From Psoroptes ovis (taxonomy: Eukaryota > Arthropoda > Arachnida > Sarcoptiformes > Psoroptidae): a stretch of 64,000 nucleotides of DNA. Every line of letters starts with the position of its first letter. The first letter of the stretch is position 1. The stretch spans positions 186,001 to 250,000 of the forward strand of contig PQWQ01000031.1 of the NCBI GenBank assembly GCA_002943765.1. Direction: 5' to 3'. This document shows, piece after piece, positions 21,573 to 33,356 of this stretch. A program made the position numbers and the translations under genes. Under the pieces are notes generated by a model. It was not told the DNA's origin. It searched no databases and saw only the letters and a list, made by a program, of their open reading frames with translations.

Positions 21573-22075
21573 ATGAGACGATATATGAATGATTTTGCCA
21601 AACAAATCCCATTGAAAAATGTATCGAAATATTCAATTCGTATGCTGAAATTGCGTTCAAAATTATTCAATGAATACGTTCGGACACCTATGCCATATGA
21701 AATATCACGTGCAGTGATGGTCGATCCACGTCCTCGACAATTATGGGATTCGAATCATTTCCAAAATGAACAAATGGTACGAAGATTTGCCAGTTTACCA
21801 TGTGATCTGGATCATGTTCGATCAATTCGCCACTATCCTGCACATCCACAAATCAGTGATCTTATGTCCGTATTACGACAACATGGTCTCTATCGGTTTG
21901 TTGATTAAAAACCTTTAAAGAATTCAATAAAATTAACATCATTTTTTAACCCTTTCTCTCTCTCCAAAGAGATGAACACAAAGATATTAAAGAAGAAATG
22001 AGCCGATTGCGGGCATTGCGAGGTAAACCAGATAAAGTTTGGCGTGAAAAAAAATCATCACAAGATGATGAATAA
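21573..22075 (+). CDS. mRpS33: mitochondrial ribosomal protein S33 (mS33)
   Basis: Two exons: 21573-21895 and 21970-22075 (TAA), with a 74-bp phase-2 intron. The product is 142 aa. mS33 is a protein of the small subunit of the mitochondrial ribosome, specific to mitochondria. The diagnostic core is YSIRMLKLRSKLFNEYVR near the N-terminus and, across the splice, HPQISDLMSVLRQHGLYR joined to DEHKDIKEEMSRLRALRGK, which matches the family's LRxxGLYRDEHxDF...RxLRGK ending. The protein is basic. The vertebrate protein is ~106 aa; the extra length here lies between the two blocks. The gene is on the same strand as, and about 0.9 kb downstream of, the Mastermind-like gene. Confidence 0.9.
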
Positions 22076-22535
22076 ACCAACCATACCGTTCAATAGATGG
22101 TGCCTAGTTGATCGATCGACCGATCGGTCCACAATCGTGTAGATATTGTTGCCCAAAAAATCACCATTCAATTCAGAAATTATATGAAATTTATGAAATT
22201 AAAACTTTTTTTTCATTCTGGGGCTATTGAATTGATATTGAATTAAAAATTATTAGTCCCTTCTAATTGGAAATTTTTTTGAAATTTCAAAGCATCAATT
22301 TTTTGGTCACGTTTCATCATCAAATGTTGATTATTTTTGAACACACACATTAAGCTCGAAGCTTCGACGAAATTATCTCATAAATTCAATTAAGATAAAC
22401 CGAAAAATTCGAAAACTTGGGTTCCAACCAGATCTTGGGTTCCCAAAAAACGAATGAAAAGCAAAGAGTTCATTGATTTTTGATGATGATTGAACACTAA
22501 CTAAGAACGATTGACTTAATATTTCATAACTATCA

Positions 22536-22617
22536 GGTTGTTGTCCGAAGAGTTCATTCGGCTTAATCGAATAGAGTTGCCACATGAAAATCGGCCAAAA
22601 CTTTTCGGACAATCTAA
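22536..22617 (-). mobile_element. mariner-type MITE, subfamily A, inverted
   Basis: GGTTGTTGTCCGAAGAGTTC to ACTTTTCGGACAATCTAA, with the core ATCGAATAGAGTTGCCACAT. Confidence 0.85.
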
Positions 22618-23441
22618 TAGTAGAATTAGATGTCATTTTATATATTATTTGATGTAAGTATTTGAATTTGAAATTTTTGAAAAAAATCATAATTGAAATT
22701 CCAATTGAATAATATTTTTTGTTGCTGTCTTTGAATACATTGTGAATAGCCATCAAAAAGTCATATTCATATTCTTAGATGTTCAAAATTGATCAGTATA
22801 TCAGAGATCACAAGAACCGGTAGCAATCAAATCGAATGACATGAAGATTTGGGCCGGAGAAAAGGGTCCAAATTTGTAAAAATCTCGAAGAAAATCCAAT
22901 TTTCCAAGGACCAAATCCTTGATATCCTTGAAATCCTTGTTTGTTTTGAATTTCTTTTGATTGAAATGTATTAAATCAATTCAATCAATAATAGATAATC
23001 AATGATGAATGATGATCAAAGATTTAATTTGATTCCGGCATTATTTATTTATTCATTTAAAAAAAGTATAAGCTTCGGTATTGTAGGCCTGTACCTACCT
23101 TGCTATCTGATGGATATATCTGTCTCTCTCTCGGGTTTGTAAAATAAATAAATAATAACGAATTCCCAAGTCCATTATGATCTATTGAAGCATCAAAAAT
23201 AAATAAATTTTGGTCCAATCTCTCAAATATTGTAGTTTTCAAGCATTTTATCAGTGGGTAAGTCTCGAATTTTTGATAAAGTCTCTCGGTCCACATATGA
23301 GCCTATGATTGGGCCAAAAAATGTATTAGAACATGACTTTCTCAGAGAAATGTTCATGATTGAAGAAAGAATTTCTTCTCCTTGAGAATATCGTCATTAT
23401 TTTCAATTTTTAAAATTTTGAATGAATGAATGATGAATATA

Positions 23442-23530
23442 TTAGGTTGTTGTTTGTCCGAAAAGTTCATTGGGCTTAATCACAATAGAGTTGCTTGATG
23501 AAAATCGGCAAAAACTTTTCGTACAGCCTG
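23442..23530 (-). mobile_element. mariner-type MITE, subfamily A, inverted
   Basis: TTAGGTTGTTGTTTGTCCG then AAAAGTTC at the left, CTTTTCGTACAGCCTGAA at the right. The left end carries extra TTG units. Confidence 0.85.
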
Positions 23531-23990
23531 AAATATTGTTGTTGTTGAATGGCACAGTTTGCCTTTTATCTTATCTGAGTTTAATTATCTGAAAACATTT
23601 CGATTCTATTCGATGAAACAATAAGAATCATTAAAATTCAAAATTTTAACCAGGCAAATACTTGAACAAATAAGCAGGCAAATAACCAAAAAAACAATGA
23701 TCTCAATGCCAATCTAAGAAAAACAATGAGATCCAAAACAAAAAACAATTCCCTGCAGTTATTTGAATTGAGTTGTTTCTTAAAAAGATTCTTCAAGAAA
23801 AACAGTTGTCACATTGTAATGTTTTCATTCCATAGATCAAACATTTAATAGGGATCCAATTAAGGAAATGAAAATGGATTTAGCCCTGTGTCGCGCTGTG
23901 GCTGCTATTCAGTTTTTGATTATGTTTAGATGTAAGAAAAAAGATAAAGTAAGATAGTTGAATTTGAAGATATTTGAAGCAAACAAACAA

Positions 23991-24012
23991 ATGAATGAAT
24001 GAATGAATGAAT
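23991..24012. repeat. GAAT microsatellite
   Basis: Five tandem GAAT units. Shorter GAAT or ATTC runs recur throughout the non-coding DNA of the window. Confidence 0.85.
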
Positions 24013-24130
24013 ACACATTTGAAACGATGATAAGCTGCAAATAATGGCAGCAAAACATCTTTATTTTTTGCCTTTCTTCGTTCGTTTGTTTGCCGATAAT
24101 TTCATAATGTTTTCTGTTTTTATTTTTATC

Positions 24131-24213
24131 AGATTGTCCAAAAAGTCAATTGGGCTTAATCGAATAGAGTTGCCACATAAAAATCGGCCAAAATTTTTCG
24201 GAAAACAAGCCAA
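24131..24213 (-). mobile_element. mariner-type MITE, subfamily A, inverted
   Basis: AGATTGTCCAAAAAGTCAAT to AATTTTTCGGAAAACAAGCC, with the core ATCGAATAGAGTTGCCACAT. The right end is degraded. Confidence 0.8.
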
Positions 24214-24487
24214 TATTTATTTATTTATTTTTTGCTAAACGAACTTTTATACCATTTACCATCATTGAATTATCATTCAAAAATTATCATCATCATCATC
24301 TGCAGAATCTAATGCAGATGCACCAATGAAATGAAATTTTATTTATTTATTTATGTGCATTTTTTTTCCAAAAAATTCATTTCTTGTTCCACCTAAAATC
24401 AAAACATTTCCATTTCCACATTTAACCCCCATAATATATATGGGCCTCTGGTTTGCTTCACTGCAATGCTTACATTTGATGCAATTC

Positions 24488-24561
24488 AGGTTGTCCGATA
24501 AGTTCTTGCCGATTTTCTCATAATTCACTACGATATAATCGGCAAAAACTTTTCGGACAAC
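24488..24561 (+). mobile_element. mariner-type MITE, subfamily B
   Basis: AGGTTGTCCGATAAGTTCTT to AAACTTTTCGGACAACAT. The loop CTACGATATAATCGG is typical of B, and the arms are nearly perfect complements. Confidence 0.85.
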
Positions 24562-24920
24562 ATAATATTTTATTTATTCACTTTTCGATTAAATGATTAT
24601 TTCGTTCAATTTGTTTACTTTTACTGCTGTATTGCATTACATTTTTCTATGAGTTTGTCGCTTTTCACTGTTGATAATCGTCATGATGATAATCATATAA
24701 TGATAATGATGATGATAAAGTTAACTCTGGATCATCATTATCATCTGTAGCTGTAAGAAACAACAACAAGAAAACAATATTTAAAAGTTGTGCGAATATG
24801 ATATCAAGGATTATTCATATATTGGATACATAAGAAAGCTTCTCTGCAGTTAAGCTCTGTTAATGTTTTAAATGTCTTAAATATGTTTCCTCGAAATATA
24901 CATGTGTTTTTTTTTAAATA

Positions 24921-25005
24921 TTTGGTTGTTGTCCGAAAAGCTCATTCGGTTTAATCGAATAGAGTTGCTTGATGAAAATCAGCCACAACTTTCCGGACAG
25001 CCTAA
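24921..25005 (-). mobile_element. mariner-type MITE, subfamily A, inverted
   Basis: TTTGGTTGTTGTCCGAAAAG to ACTTTCCGGACAGCCTAA, with the core ATCGAATAGAGTTGCTTGAT. Confidence 0.85.
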
Positions 25006-25266
25006 TAATAATATTTATGTTTATCATAAGCATTATTCATTAGCCGCGATTCTTTCATAGAGTTTATTAATTTAAATATTTGCTTGTTTTGTGTTCTTTC
25101 GTCAAATTTGCATATTTGTTTCGTAGAAAATAAAGTCATTTCTTACATGTATTGCTCCTTTTGAATGTTTTCAAAATTTATTTTATATTTAGTCGTTTTT
25201 CTTTAAATAAATTAGACCCAAAAAAAACTTATTTCAAGCGAAAAAATGATTAAATTAATTTTAATA

Positions 25267-25353
25267 TTAGATTGTCCCAAAAGTTTTGGCCGATTTTCAA
25301 CCAGACAACTCTATTGTGATTAAGCCGAATGAACTTTTCAGACAACAACCTAA
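25267..25353 (+). mobile_element. mariner-type MITE, subfamily A
   Basis: TTAGATTGTCCCAAAAGTTT to CTTTTCAGACAACAACCTAA, with the core CAACTCTATTGTGATTAAGC. Confidence 0.85.
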
Positions 25354-25842
25354 ATACACCAGAAAAAAAATTTTTCTTGTTTGAAATTTGACTTTAGGAT
25401 CTTCTCCAATAATTTATATATCTTTATTCAAAAATTTAATAATAATTAAAACATTGTTCAATGATTAATGATGAGTGAATGAATGAAAGATTTTTCAATT
25501 GAATTATAAATGTGTTTTGTTTATCTTAATTTGAAAATATTTTAATTCAGCAGATTTCAACAAAGAAAAGCAGAGCAAAAGTGACGAGAAATACTTTGAG
25601 ATTTTTCAGGTCAAGTCGACCCAGAGAATCCGAGAAATTGTTCAAAATTCTTATAAATTAATCAATGTTTCTCTCCAGAACATTGATTGATTGATGTGAA
25701 TATATTTGATGATATGATGATCATCGAAAAAATGCTCATGTTAAATACATGTTCGAAATAATTTTCCCTAACATTGTTAATCGTGTTAATGTTAATCATC
25801 GGTTATTATTAACATTATTCATCAAATTAATATTTCAATGTT

Positions 25843-25925
25843 TTAGGTTGTCCGTAAAGTTTTTGCCGATTATATCGTAGAAAATTATTGGAAAATCGGC
25901 AAGAACTTTTCGGACAATAACCTAA
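25843..25925 (-). mobile_element. mariner-type MITE, subfamily B, inverted
   Basis: TTAGGTTGTCCGTAAAGTTT to CTTTTCGGACAATAACCTAA. The loop reads GATTATATCGTAGAAAAT, the complement of the B loop. Confidence 0.85.
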
Positions 25926-26213
25926 TATTTCCCCAAGTAGAAATATTTGATTTAAGCATCGAAAAAAATAAAGAAAATAATTCAATCATCATCTTGTAAT
26001 GAATGATGATGGTCATTAATATCATTTTTGTAAGGGTGCGAAATGAATTTGTGAACATATTCGAACATAACAAAACGAATAATGTTGCAAAATATCTTCG
26101 AGCAATTATTTTCGTGCAAAAATTGGATGATTTTCAATTATTATTATTATTTCAATAATGATTTTGCACCCGAAAAGAGTGCACCAAAAAAAAAGATATT
26201 AAATTATTTATTA

Positions 26214-26297
26214 TTAGATTGTCCGAAAAGTTTTGGCCAATTTTCATGCGGCAACTCTATTGTAATTAAGCCGAATGAACTTTTCGGACAATCTAAT
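26214..26297 (+). mobile_element. mariner-type MITE, subfamily A
   Basis: TTAGATTGTCCGAAAAGTTT to ACTTTTCGGACAATCTAA, flanked by TA on both sides. Confidence 0.88.
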
Positions 26298-27058
26298 ATC
26301 ATTTTTAAGAATAATATTATTATTAAATAATAATGTATTTATGATGATGGTATAATTGTAATTATCGAAACTATGATTGTTGAATAATTGAATAATTTGA
26401 ATCATAATGATTCCACGACGATTTTCAATGATGATCGAGCCCCCATTGAAATATGATAAACCAAATGGCGAAAAAAAATGTCATTTTACACCACCAACAG
26501 AATATTCCGGATATCTTGAAATCAAGTGAAATTCAAATATTCAAATATTCGGATTCTTTTTCGGACACCGATTGCGCATCTTTTCCTTTATTTTGGCGGA
26601 GGAATTTCTTCTAGGAATGAACCTAGTAGCATCGTTGATGGCTCCTACTGAAACTGGGGACCTTTCAATCGTATGTTCTCCTCTATTCTCTCTCATCTAT
26701 ATACTCTTTGAAATGTGTAATTCATTCATTCATTCAAAGTATTTTCCGATGCACCGAAACGGTGGTGGAAAATATTTCATTCATTTCATTCGATTCATTT
26801 TCACCATAAACATCGTTGTGTAGCAATGCTCTGTTGCTATTTGGCATTTCATTCATTGGCCAGAAAAAAAATGAAGAAATGAACGTGAATTTATTTGTGT
26901 GATTTTTTTGTTTGATGCTTTGCTTGACTATGACTGAATTGAAATATTGAATTTCAAAAAATAAAAATTTTCTTCCATTGAAATATATGCGCATATATAG
27001 TAATATGATGATTCTATGAGTGTGTACTTTGAAAAATTCAAAATAAAATAAAATATTT

Positions 27059-27145
27059 TTAGATTGTTGTCCGAAAAGTTCATTCGGCTCCAACACGAAT
27101 AGATTTGCTTGATGAAAATCAGCCAAAACTTTCCGGACAGTCTAA
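27059..27145 (-). mobile_element. mariner-type MITE, subfamily A, inverted
   Basis: TTAGATTGTTGTCCGAAAAG to ACTTTCCGGACAGTCTAA, with the core AACACGAATAGATTTGCTTG. Confidence 0.85.
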
Positions 27146-27294
27146 TAATATAAAATTTAAAACTTTTCTCTTCATTTTCTCAGCTTATTCACATTCAAAT
27201 ATCAAATGTGTCTGTGTAGAAACAGACACATGCACAACTAATCACGTATAATCATCATTATAATAATCATATGTTGATGTGTGTCTGTGTATTG

Positions 27295-27310
27295 GTGTGT
27301 GTGTGTGTGT
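27295..27310. repeat. GT dinucleotide run
   Basis: Eight tandem GT units in non-coding DNA. Confidence 0.85.
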
Positions 27311-28690
27311 TTTGATGTCATTTGATCATCATTATTTTTTGTTGAAAATCAAAGGTTTTCAAGTCAAACTATGAGGCTAATGTCTTCGGAAAAATTTTCC
27401 TCATTTTTTGATCTTGAAAATGATACCACATGGGTTTTACATGATCGTTTGGTCCGAATTTCGTTAAAATTTCCACTAATCAATAAGATGATCATGAAAA
27501 TAAATCAAATCAAAATGATTTTCTGGGTCGTGTGATTTTTTTCGTAATTTTGACAAGTATCAATTATCATCATGGTTATAATCGAATCAAATAATAACCC
27601 GTGCAGTCAATAGACCAAAATAATAATCGATTTTTAAATGTGTATTCATTTGTGATTGTGTGTTCGTTGTGAGCCCAAAAAAATCCAAGACAAATCCATG
27701 ACAAAATAATCGATTTTTTTTTGAAACCAAAATAATCGATAAATGAATCTGAATTTAATTGTATTTCAATTAAATTCAGATTCCGATTACCAAATTGATT
27801 CAACAATTAATACAATTTATTACTATTACTATCGTATAAGTGCTTTCGATTAAAAAAAAATCGATTTTTTTTTTGTGAATTTTGATTTTCATGTATTTAT
27901 TCATATTCATATTTTTGTGTTTCTTTGTGTTGTAACAAGCAGCAACCACCATGTTCAATTGAACACACACTCATGCACCTTTAAGATTATAGTTCATCGA
28001 TAAAATTTATGATGATCATAAAAATTTCGTCAAATGAATTCGCAGCGAAAACGAAGCTTTTCATCAATTGCAATAATTGAATCGACTCAACTGTGTTTCT
28101 GAAGAAAATACTAAGGTAGGTGAATAATGCTTAATCATATAATTATCGAATTTTCCTTTTAAAATTTTTACCTGAGTAATTACTGAAAATTTAATTTGTC
28201 AAATTTTAATTTACAAATGAATTAATTATCCCGAGAAATTTTAAAATTATTTCCATTTTTCCATTCAAAACTAAATGTAAAAAATTCAAAACATAAAACA
28301 TAAGAAACTGTCGACTTGTAATTACCACTGATCATCACTCTACGATGATGACAAAATATGAAATTTTTTGTGTGTCTTTTTGTAAGCATAAAGCTTGTAC
28401 AATCATTTTATATGTGTTTGTTTGTTGAGATGATGATGAATACGACAAAATATGAGTTTGAAAATTGAATTTAGATTTTGAACTAAATTGTTCCTAGTAT
28501 TTTCCATAGAGTCTTCATTGTTCTCTGTCATTTCATATGTATGATGTGTGTGCTTGCTCTTCATCCTAAATCAATCATTTTTCCCTTGAATCATTTTCAT
28601 CGATTTCAACGATTCTTGTACGAAATTTTTCAAAATTCAGCTCCTATTTGTCACACATGTGTGTGCGTGCGTGTGTGTACATTGAAAATA

Positions 28691-28770
28691 TTATGTTGTC
28701 CGAAAAGTTCTTGCCGATTTTAAAGTGAATACCTATCGAAAAATCGGCAAGAACTTTTTGGACAACCTAT
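28691..28770 (+). mobile_element. mariner-type MITE, subfamily B variant
   Basis: TTATGTTGTCCGAAAAGTTC to GAACTTTTTGGACAACCTA. The TTGCCGATTT arm pairs with AAATCGGCAA. The loop differs from the standard B loop. Confidence 0.8.
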
Positions 28771-28892
28771 TATAATTAGAATCGGAAAAATTCAATGTGT
28801 GATTTGTTCAACTTGATCATTGTAATTTGTTCTTACATTCTTTTATCGATTGTTTTTTTTCGTTTATTCATTTGAAGCAGTAGTAGAAACAC

Positions 28893-28913
28893 AATAATAA
28901 TAATAATAATAAT
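28893..28913. repeat. AAT microsatellite
   Basis: Seven tandem AAT units. Confidence 0.85.
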
Positions 28914-29737
28914 ATTACTGAATTATGAGTTGATGGCCACTGATAATCTATGTTTTCAAATAATATGAAAAGATCCATTTCATAATTCATTATAATAATA
29001 TTAAGTGTAATATAAAGAAATATTTGATCTTATTAAACATTGAATTATAATCACTAATGATCATAAATAACTATCAAAATTGATATAAATAAGAATTGAT
29101 ACATTAAGTGTCTTTATTTAATTTAAAAGAAATGCTATGAAAATTGACAAATTTGATTCTAAAATATATGCCATCGAATCGATGGCATCCAAACTAAATC
29201 TTTTGAATCTTGAAAGGTGAATTAATTTGTTTTGTTTGTGTTCGTTCGTATTTGTTTGAAAACAGAGCAAACATCGATGAATGCAATTTCCGTCGCTAAA
29301 ATTTTCAAATTTCTCTCTCGATTCCGATTCTGGGTCCAAACTTTTCATTGAACACTTTTGACAGATTAATTAATTAAACTTTTTTATTTATCTGTATTGT
29401 TTCAAAATAAATTGTTTCATTTTGATAGATCATAGAGATCATTGTCATCATAATATTTACACACAAATTCCAATGCGCAGTGTTCAAATGCAATTCCACT
29501 TTTTCATATTTACACATTTTCCCTTTGATGATTGACAAAATTGTTTTTGAGTTCCTTTATTTTATTGAGATTCTCTCGAATTCATTGTTTTGAATAGTCG
29601 ATGAAAAAGTCGAATTCGAAACCGTGTCGAATCATGTTCATGTACTTGAATATAAACAAACGAATAAACTAAAAATATATGTGACAATCATAATTATCAT
29701 TATTATGATGCTTACCTGTAACAAAAATATACAAATA

Positions 29738-29821
29738 TTAGGTTGTTGTCCGAAAAGTTCTAGCCGATTTTCGTGAACACCTTTATTCGATTAAGACGAA
29801 TGCACTTTCCGCACAACCTAA
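29738..29821 (+). mobile_element. mariner-type MITE, subfamily A
   Basis: TTAGGTTGTTGTCCGAAAAG to CACTTTCCGCACAACCTAA, with the core CCTTTATTCGATTAAGACGA. Confidence 0.85.
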
Positions 29822-30139
29822 ATAATAATACATTGATATTTTCTATGAAATTCAACCTTTTAGTGTTTCTATTTTTGCTGCTTGCTTCGGTGAGAGAGAT
29901 ATTGAAATGCTAATTTTTTTTAGAAAAAAAAATTTAAAAATTTAAAAATTCATAAGTAAACAACAACCAAGAACCAACCGAATATAGCCGAGAGGTATAT
30001 AAATGTTGGAGGTTCAAAGTTGGCTTCACTGCAATAATTCCTGGTTAATTTCCCTATGAGAAAATTGAATGGAAAAAAATGTGAATAGGTAAAAGCGAAT
30101 TCGGTCGATTTTGAGATTACGAGATTCATCATTATTATT

Positions 30140-30219
30140 GGATTGTCCAAAAAGTTTTCACCAATTTTCACTGATGTTTTTTCAATTAGTGAATCGGCAA
30201 AAATTTTCCGGACAACGCT
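30140..30219 (+). mobile_element. mariner-type MITE, subfamily B variant with TTTCAATTAGT loop
   Basis: GGATTGTCCAAAAAGTTTTC to AATTTTCCGGACAACGCTCA. The loop TTTTTTCAATTAGTGAATCG is shared with the copy at 41474. Confidence 0.78.
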
Positions 30220-31219
30220 CAATATTTGAGATTGATTTCAAATTTCAAAAATTGTTTATTTGGTTTTTATTCAAAAATATTGTCGGTTTTCAATTAATTT
30301 TTTCATGCATTTGGGACTATGTTTTTGGGAACCCAATTCAATTATGCATCCAAATATAAACATTGTCGATTCCGTTCTTATCACTGTAAACGAGTCCTGC
30401 ATATTTTTTTCATTGGGTAAATGCATCTCCTGATTCTTTGTTGGTTGGACACATTTTGAATTTTGATTTTTTCTGTTTTTTGATTTTGTGTAAATGCAAA
30501 ATTCTATGACCCAAAAATAAAATCATGGAATGAAAGTTAGTAGAAAAATAAAATGGACCATCAACATGGTCCATATCAAAAAATTGTGTCAACATTTATG
30601 CATACACATTTGATATACGTTATGTGAAATATGTATGGCAATTTTCAGTTCCAAAGTTTTAGATAAAATTTCAATCATCTTTGGTCTCTTTTTTTTTGGC
30701 ATTCATATTCATTCACACAATCATCATCATTGATATATTTAATATGTATTTTTCATTATGAATATTTCTTTTCATCAAAAAATATTTTACCATATTTCAC
30801 GGGCCCAGAGTACCACGTTTTGAAAATTTCCATTGTCCACTTGGATGTTGTTTGAAAGTGAAAATGCCCAAAACTCTTATTTTTTGGCTAAATGGATCTA
30901 GCATCCCGAGCCAACGTTTGAGACATACGTACTTGAATTCGTCCAATTCATTTCAAACTTTGACAATTTCAATTTTATCAATTTCATCCGTTTTTTTGGT
31001 TTGGTATGGTGAATAAATGTTGGTGTATTCATCATTTATTCAATTTGGTTTATTCAAATATTTATGAAGTGAAATATTTTAGCGCACAGAGACTGAATGG
31101 ATCGACCTTTTGAAATTTTGGTCAAAATTTTCATGTGTTAGGGCCTCAGAATAATTTTCAGGACCAACAAAATCCAAAAAACATTCATGAAATGAATGAA
31201 TGAACATGAATTGATGTAA

Positions 31220-31300
31220 TGGGTTGTCCCATAAGTTCTTGCCGTTTTTTTAGATTTTTTTCTATTCAAAAAATGGCAAGAACTTATGGGACAACCCAAT
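31220..31300. mobile_element. mariner-type MITE, subfamily C (CCCATAAG type)
   Basis: TGGGTTGTCCCATAAGTTCT pairs perfectly with AGAACTTATGGGACAACCCA, making a 24-bp exact stem that continues into TTGCC/GGCAA. It is one of four C copies and the cleanest hairpin in the window. Confidence 0.9.
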
Positions 31301-31563
31301 ATGTATTGATTGAATATGGAACAAAAATTTTTATCTTAATCAAATTTTCTTTGGAACCTTTGATCATCATCATTACATTATCATCATTCACTTTTCTAGC
31401 AATTTCCAATCACAGTGTGTGTATAAAGGAAGGGAAATTGAATTGAAAATGAATTGAAGAAATCTTTTCAATTCATTTTTTCTTTATCATTTGTTACCTT
31501 GAACAAGTGAACAGTTTTCTTTTTCTTTTATTCCTAAGAAAATGAATCTTTACAAAGAATATA

Positions 31564-31650
31564 TTTGGTTGTTGTCCGAAAAGTTCATTCGGCTTAATCA
31601 CAATAGTGTTGCTTGATGAAAATCGGCCAAAACATTTCGGACAATCTAAT
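31564..31650 (-). mobile_element. mariner-type MITE, subfamily A, inverted
   Basis: TTTGGTTGTTGTCCGAAAAG to ACATTTCGGACAATCTAA, with the core CACAATAGTGTTGCTTGATG. Confidence 0.85.
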
Positions 31651-33264
31651 ACAATTCTTTGAACATTCTATATTTTGGCATTAACACATATTAAACACAG
31701 GAGAAAAATGAAGAAATAGAATTTTCTCTATCTTAGGTTATCTCGGGATCATTCATTCATTCATTTATCGAATATTTTAATATCTCAGTGTTTTAGTTCA
31801 TGTTATTTTGGTTTCTTATTTCGGCTGTCGTTAACGGCGGCGGCAGCATTTACCCAGTGAACACACAGAGGCCTGAATTCTTTAAGATTTCAAGACCAAA
31901 ATTCAAGTTTTTTCCCCGTTCTCCGAATTTTTCATAAATTCACTTGATGCTTGAATGAATTTTTGTTTTATTTATTTATTTCTAAGATATTTTCTAAGAT
32001 ATTTCCTTTCAATTTCTTCAAATTTTAATTTTTCCCATTTTTCACCTTAATCAGTCATGAGAGAGAAATATTGCAAGAGAGAATACATAACCTTACAGGC
32101 CTTGTGAATTATATTTTTTTGATTTGTGTTTTTGGTTCAAATTTTCATTTTTAATAAATAAGTGTTCTGGGTCTCTTGTTTCTGGTTATTTTTTTTGGGT
32201 GAGTTAACTTCATGTGTTTATAAGAATTTTGCCAAATTTCAAATGAAAATTGATATTATTTCGTTGTTTTCCTTGAAATTTTTCAAAAAAATCGATTTTC
32301 AGTAATTTAATAATTGCAAAGTCAAAGAGTGATTCACTATCAAATAATAATATGTGTGATTTATTGTTTTGTGTATGGATTTTTCCTGAATCTTAGAATG
32401 AATCTTTGAATAATTATCGATAATTTTCAGTTGCAAAAATATATGCAATTCGAATTGTTGTTGATTTGATTTCGCTCGATTGATTTCGTTGAAGATATAT
32501 TTCATTCATGAAACATTAAAATATTTAAATGATCTGAATAATCAATCGATTTTGATGAGAATCAAATTCAAAGAATTGAAGCAATTAAGCTCAATTATTT
32601 TTGAGCAATCAAACAATTTCGAAAAATCAATAATAATCGAAATATATGAGTTTTTAAAGATTTGTTTATCTTCAAGAAAATTTAAATCGAAGATGAATCA
32701 AATTCTTATGGTGGATTCTTAATCGATACCACCATTCGTTTTGACTCTTTGAATCTTCTTTTTCATTCATAATTCATTCATCCATTATTCAATGTATTCA
32801 AACTCAATCAAATTTTGAATTTGATTTTGATGAAATTCGAAATACTCAAATCAGGGTTTCAGGGCCCAAAATTGGCAGAATATCCACTGAAAACTTATCG
32901 AAATCCATTTGAATTAAAATATTGTTTTTGTTATTTTCTTAAGAGTTTCGGGGGAGTATTTGTGTGCAAAAAAAAAAAAAAAGTAGAGATCTTAAAGCAT
33001 TCATTGATTGTCATTTGAAAGGTACCTTATTCGTTTTTGGTTATTTTGTTTCTTAGAAATTTGGTTCAGTCATTGCAAGTGGATGATTCAAAGAAAATCA
33101 AATGAAATAAAACAAAAACAAATGAAAAAAACTAAGTGATCGAAATCACTTTATTCGAAATGGAAAGTTTTTGTTTCTTTAAGATTTTTTTTATGCTCCA
33201 GATTTCGATTGATTTTCTCTGCTTTTTTTCTTTTTTTTCTTATTGTAAATTAATAAAAAATATT

Positions 33265-33356
33265 CGTGTTGTCTGAAAAGTTCATTCGGAGAATTAAATT
33301 AAATCACAATACAGTTTCTTGATAAAAATCGGCCAAAACTTTTCGGACGATCTAAT
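33265..33356 (-). mobile_element. mariner-type MITE, subfamily A, inverted, with small insertion
   Basis: CGTGTTGTCTGAAAAGTTCA to ACTTTTCGGACGATCTAA. The interior holds an extra GAATTAAATTAAATC stretch that makes it ~8 bp longer than most copies. Confidence 0.8.
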
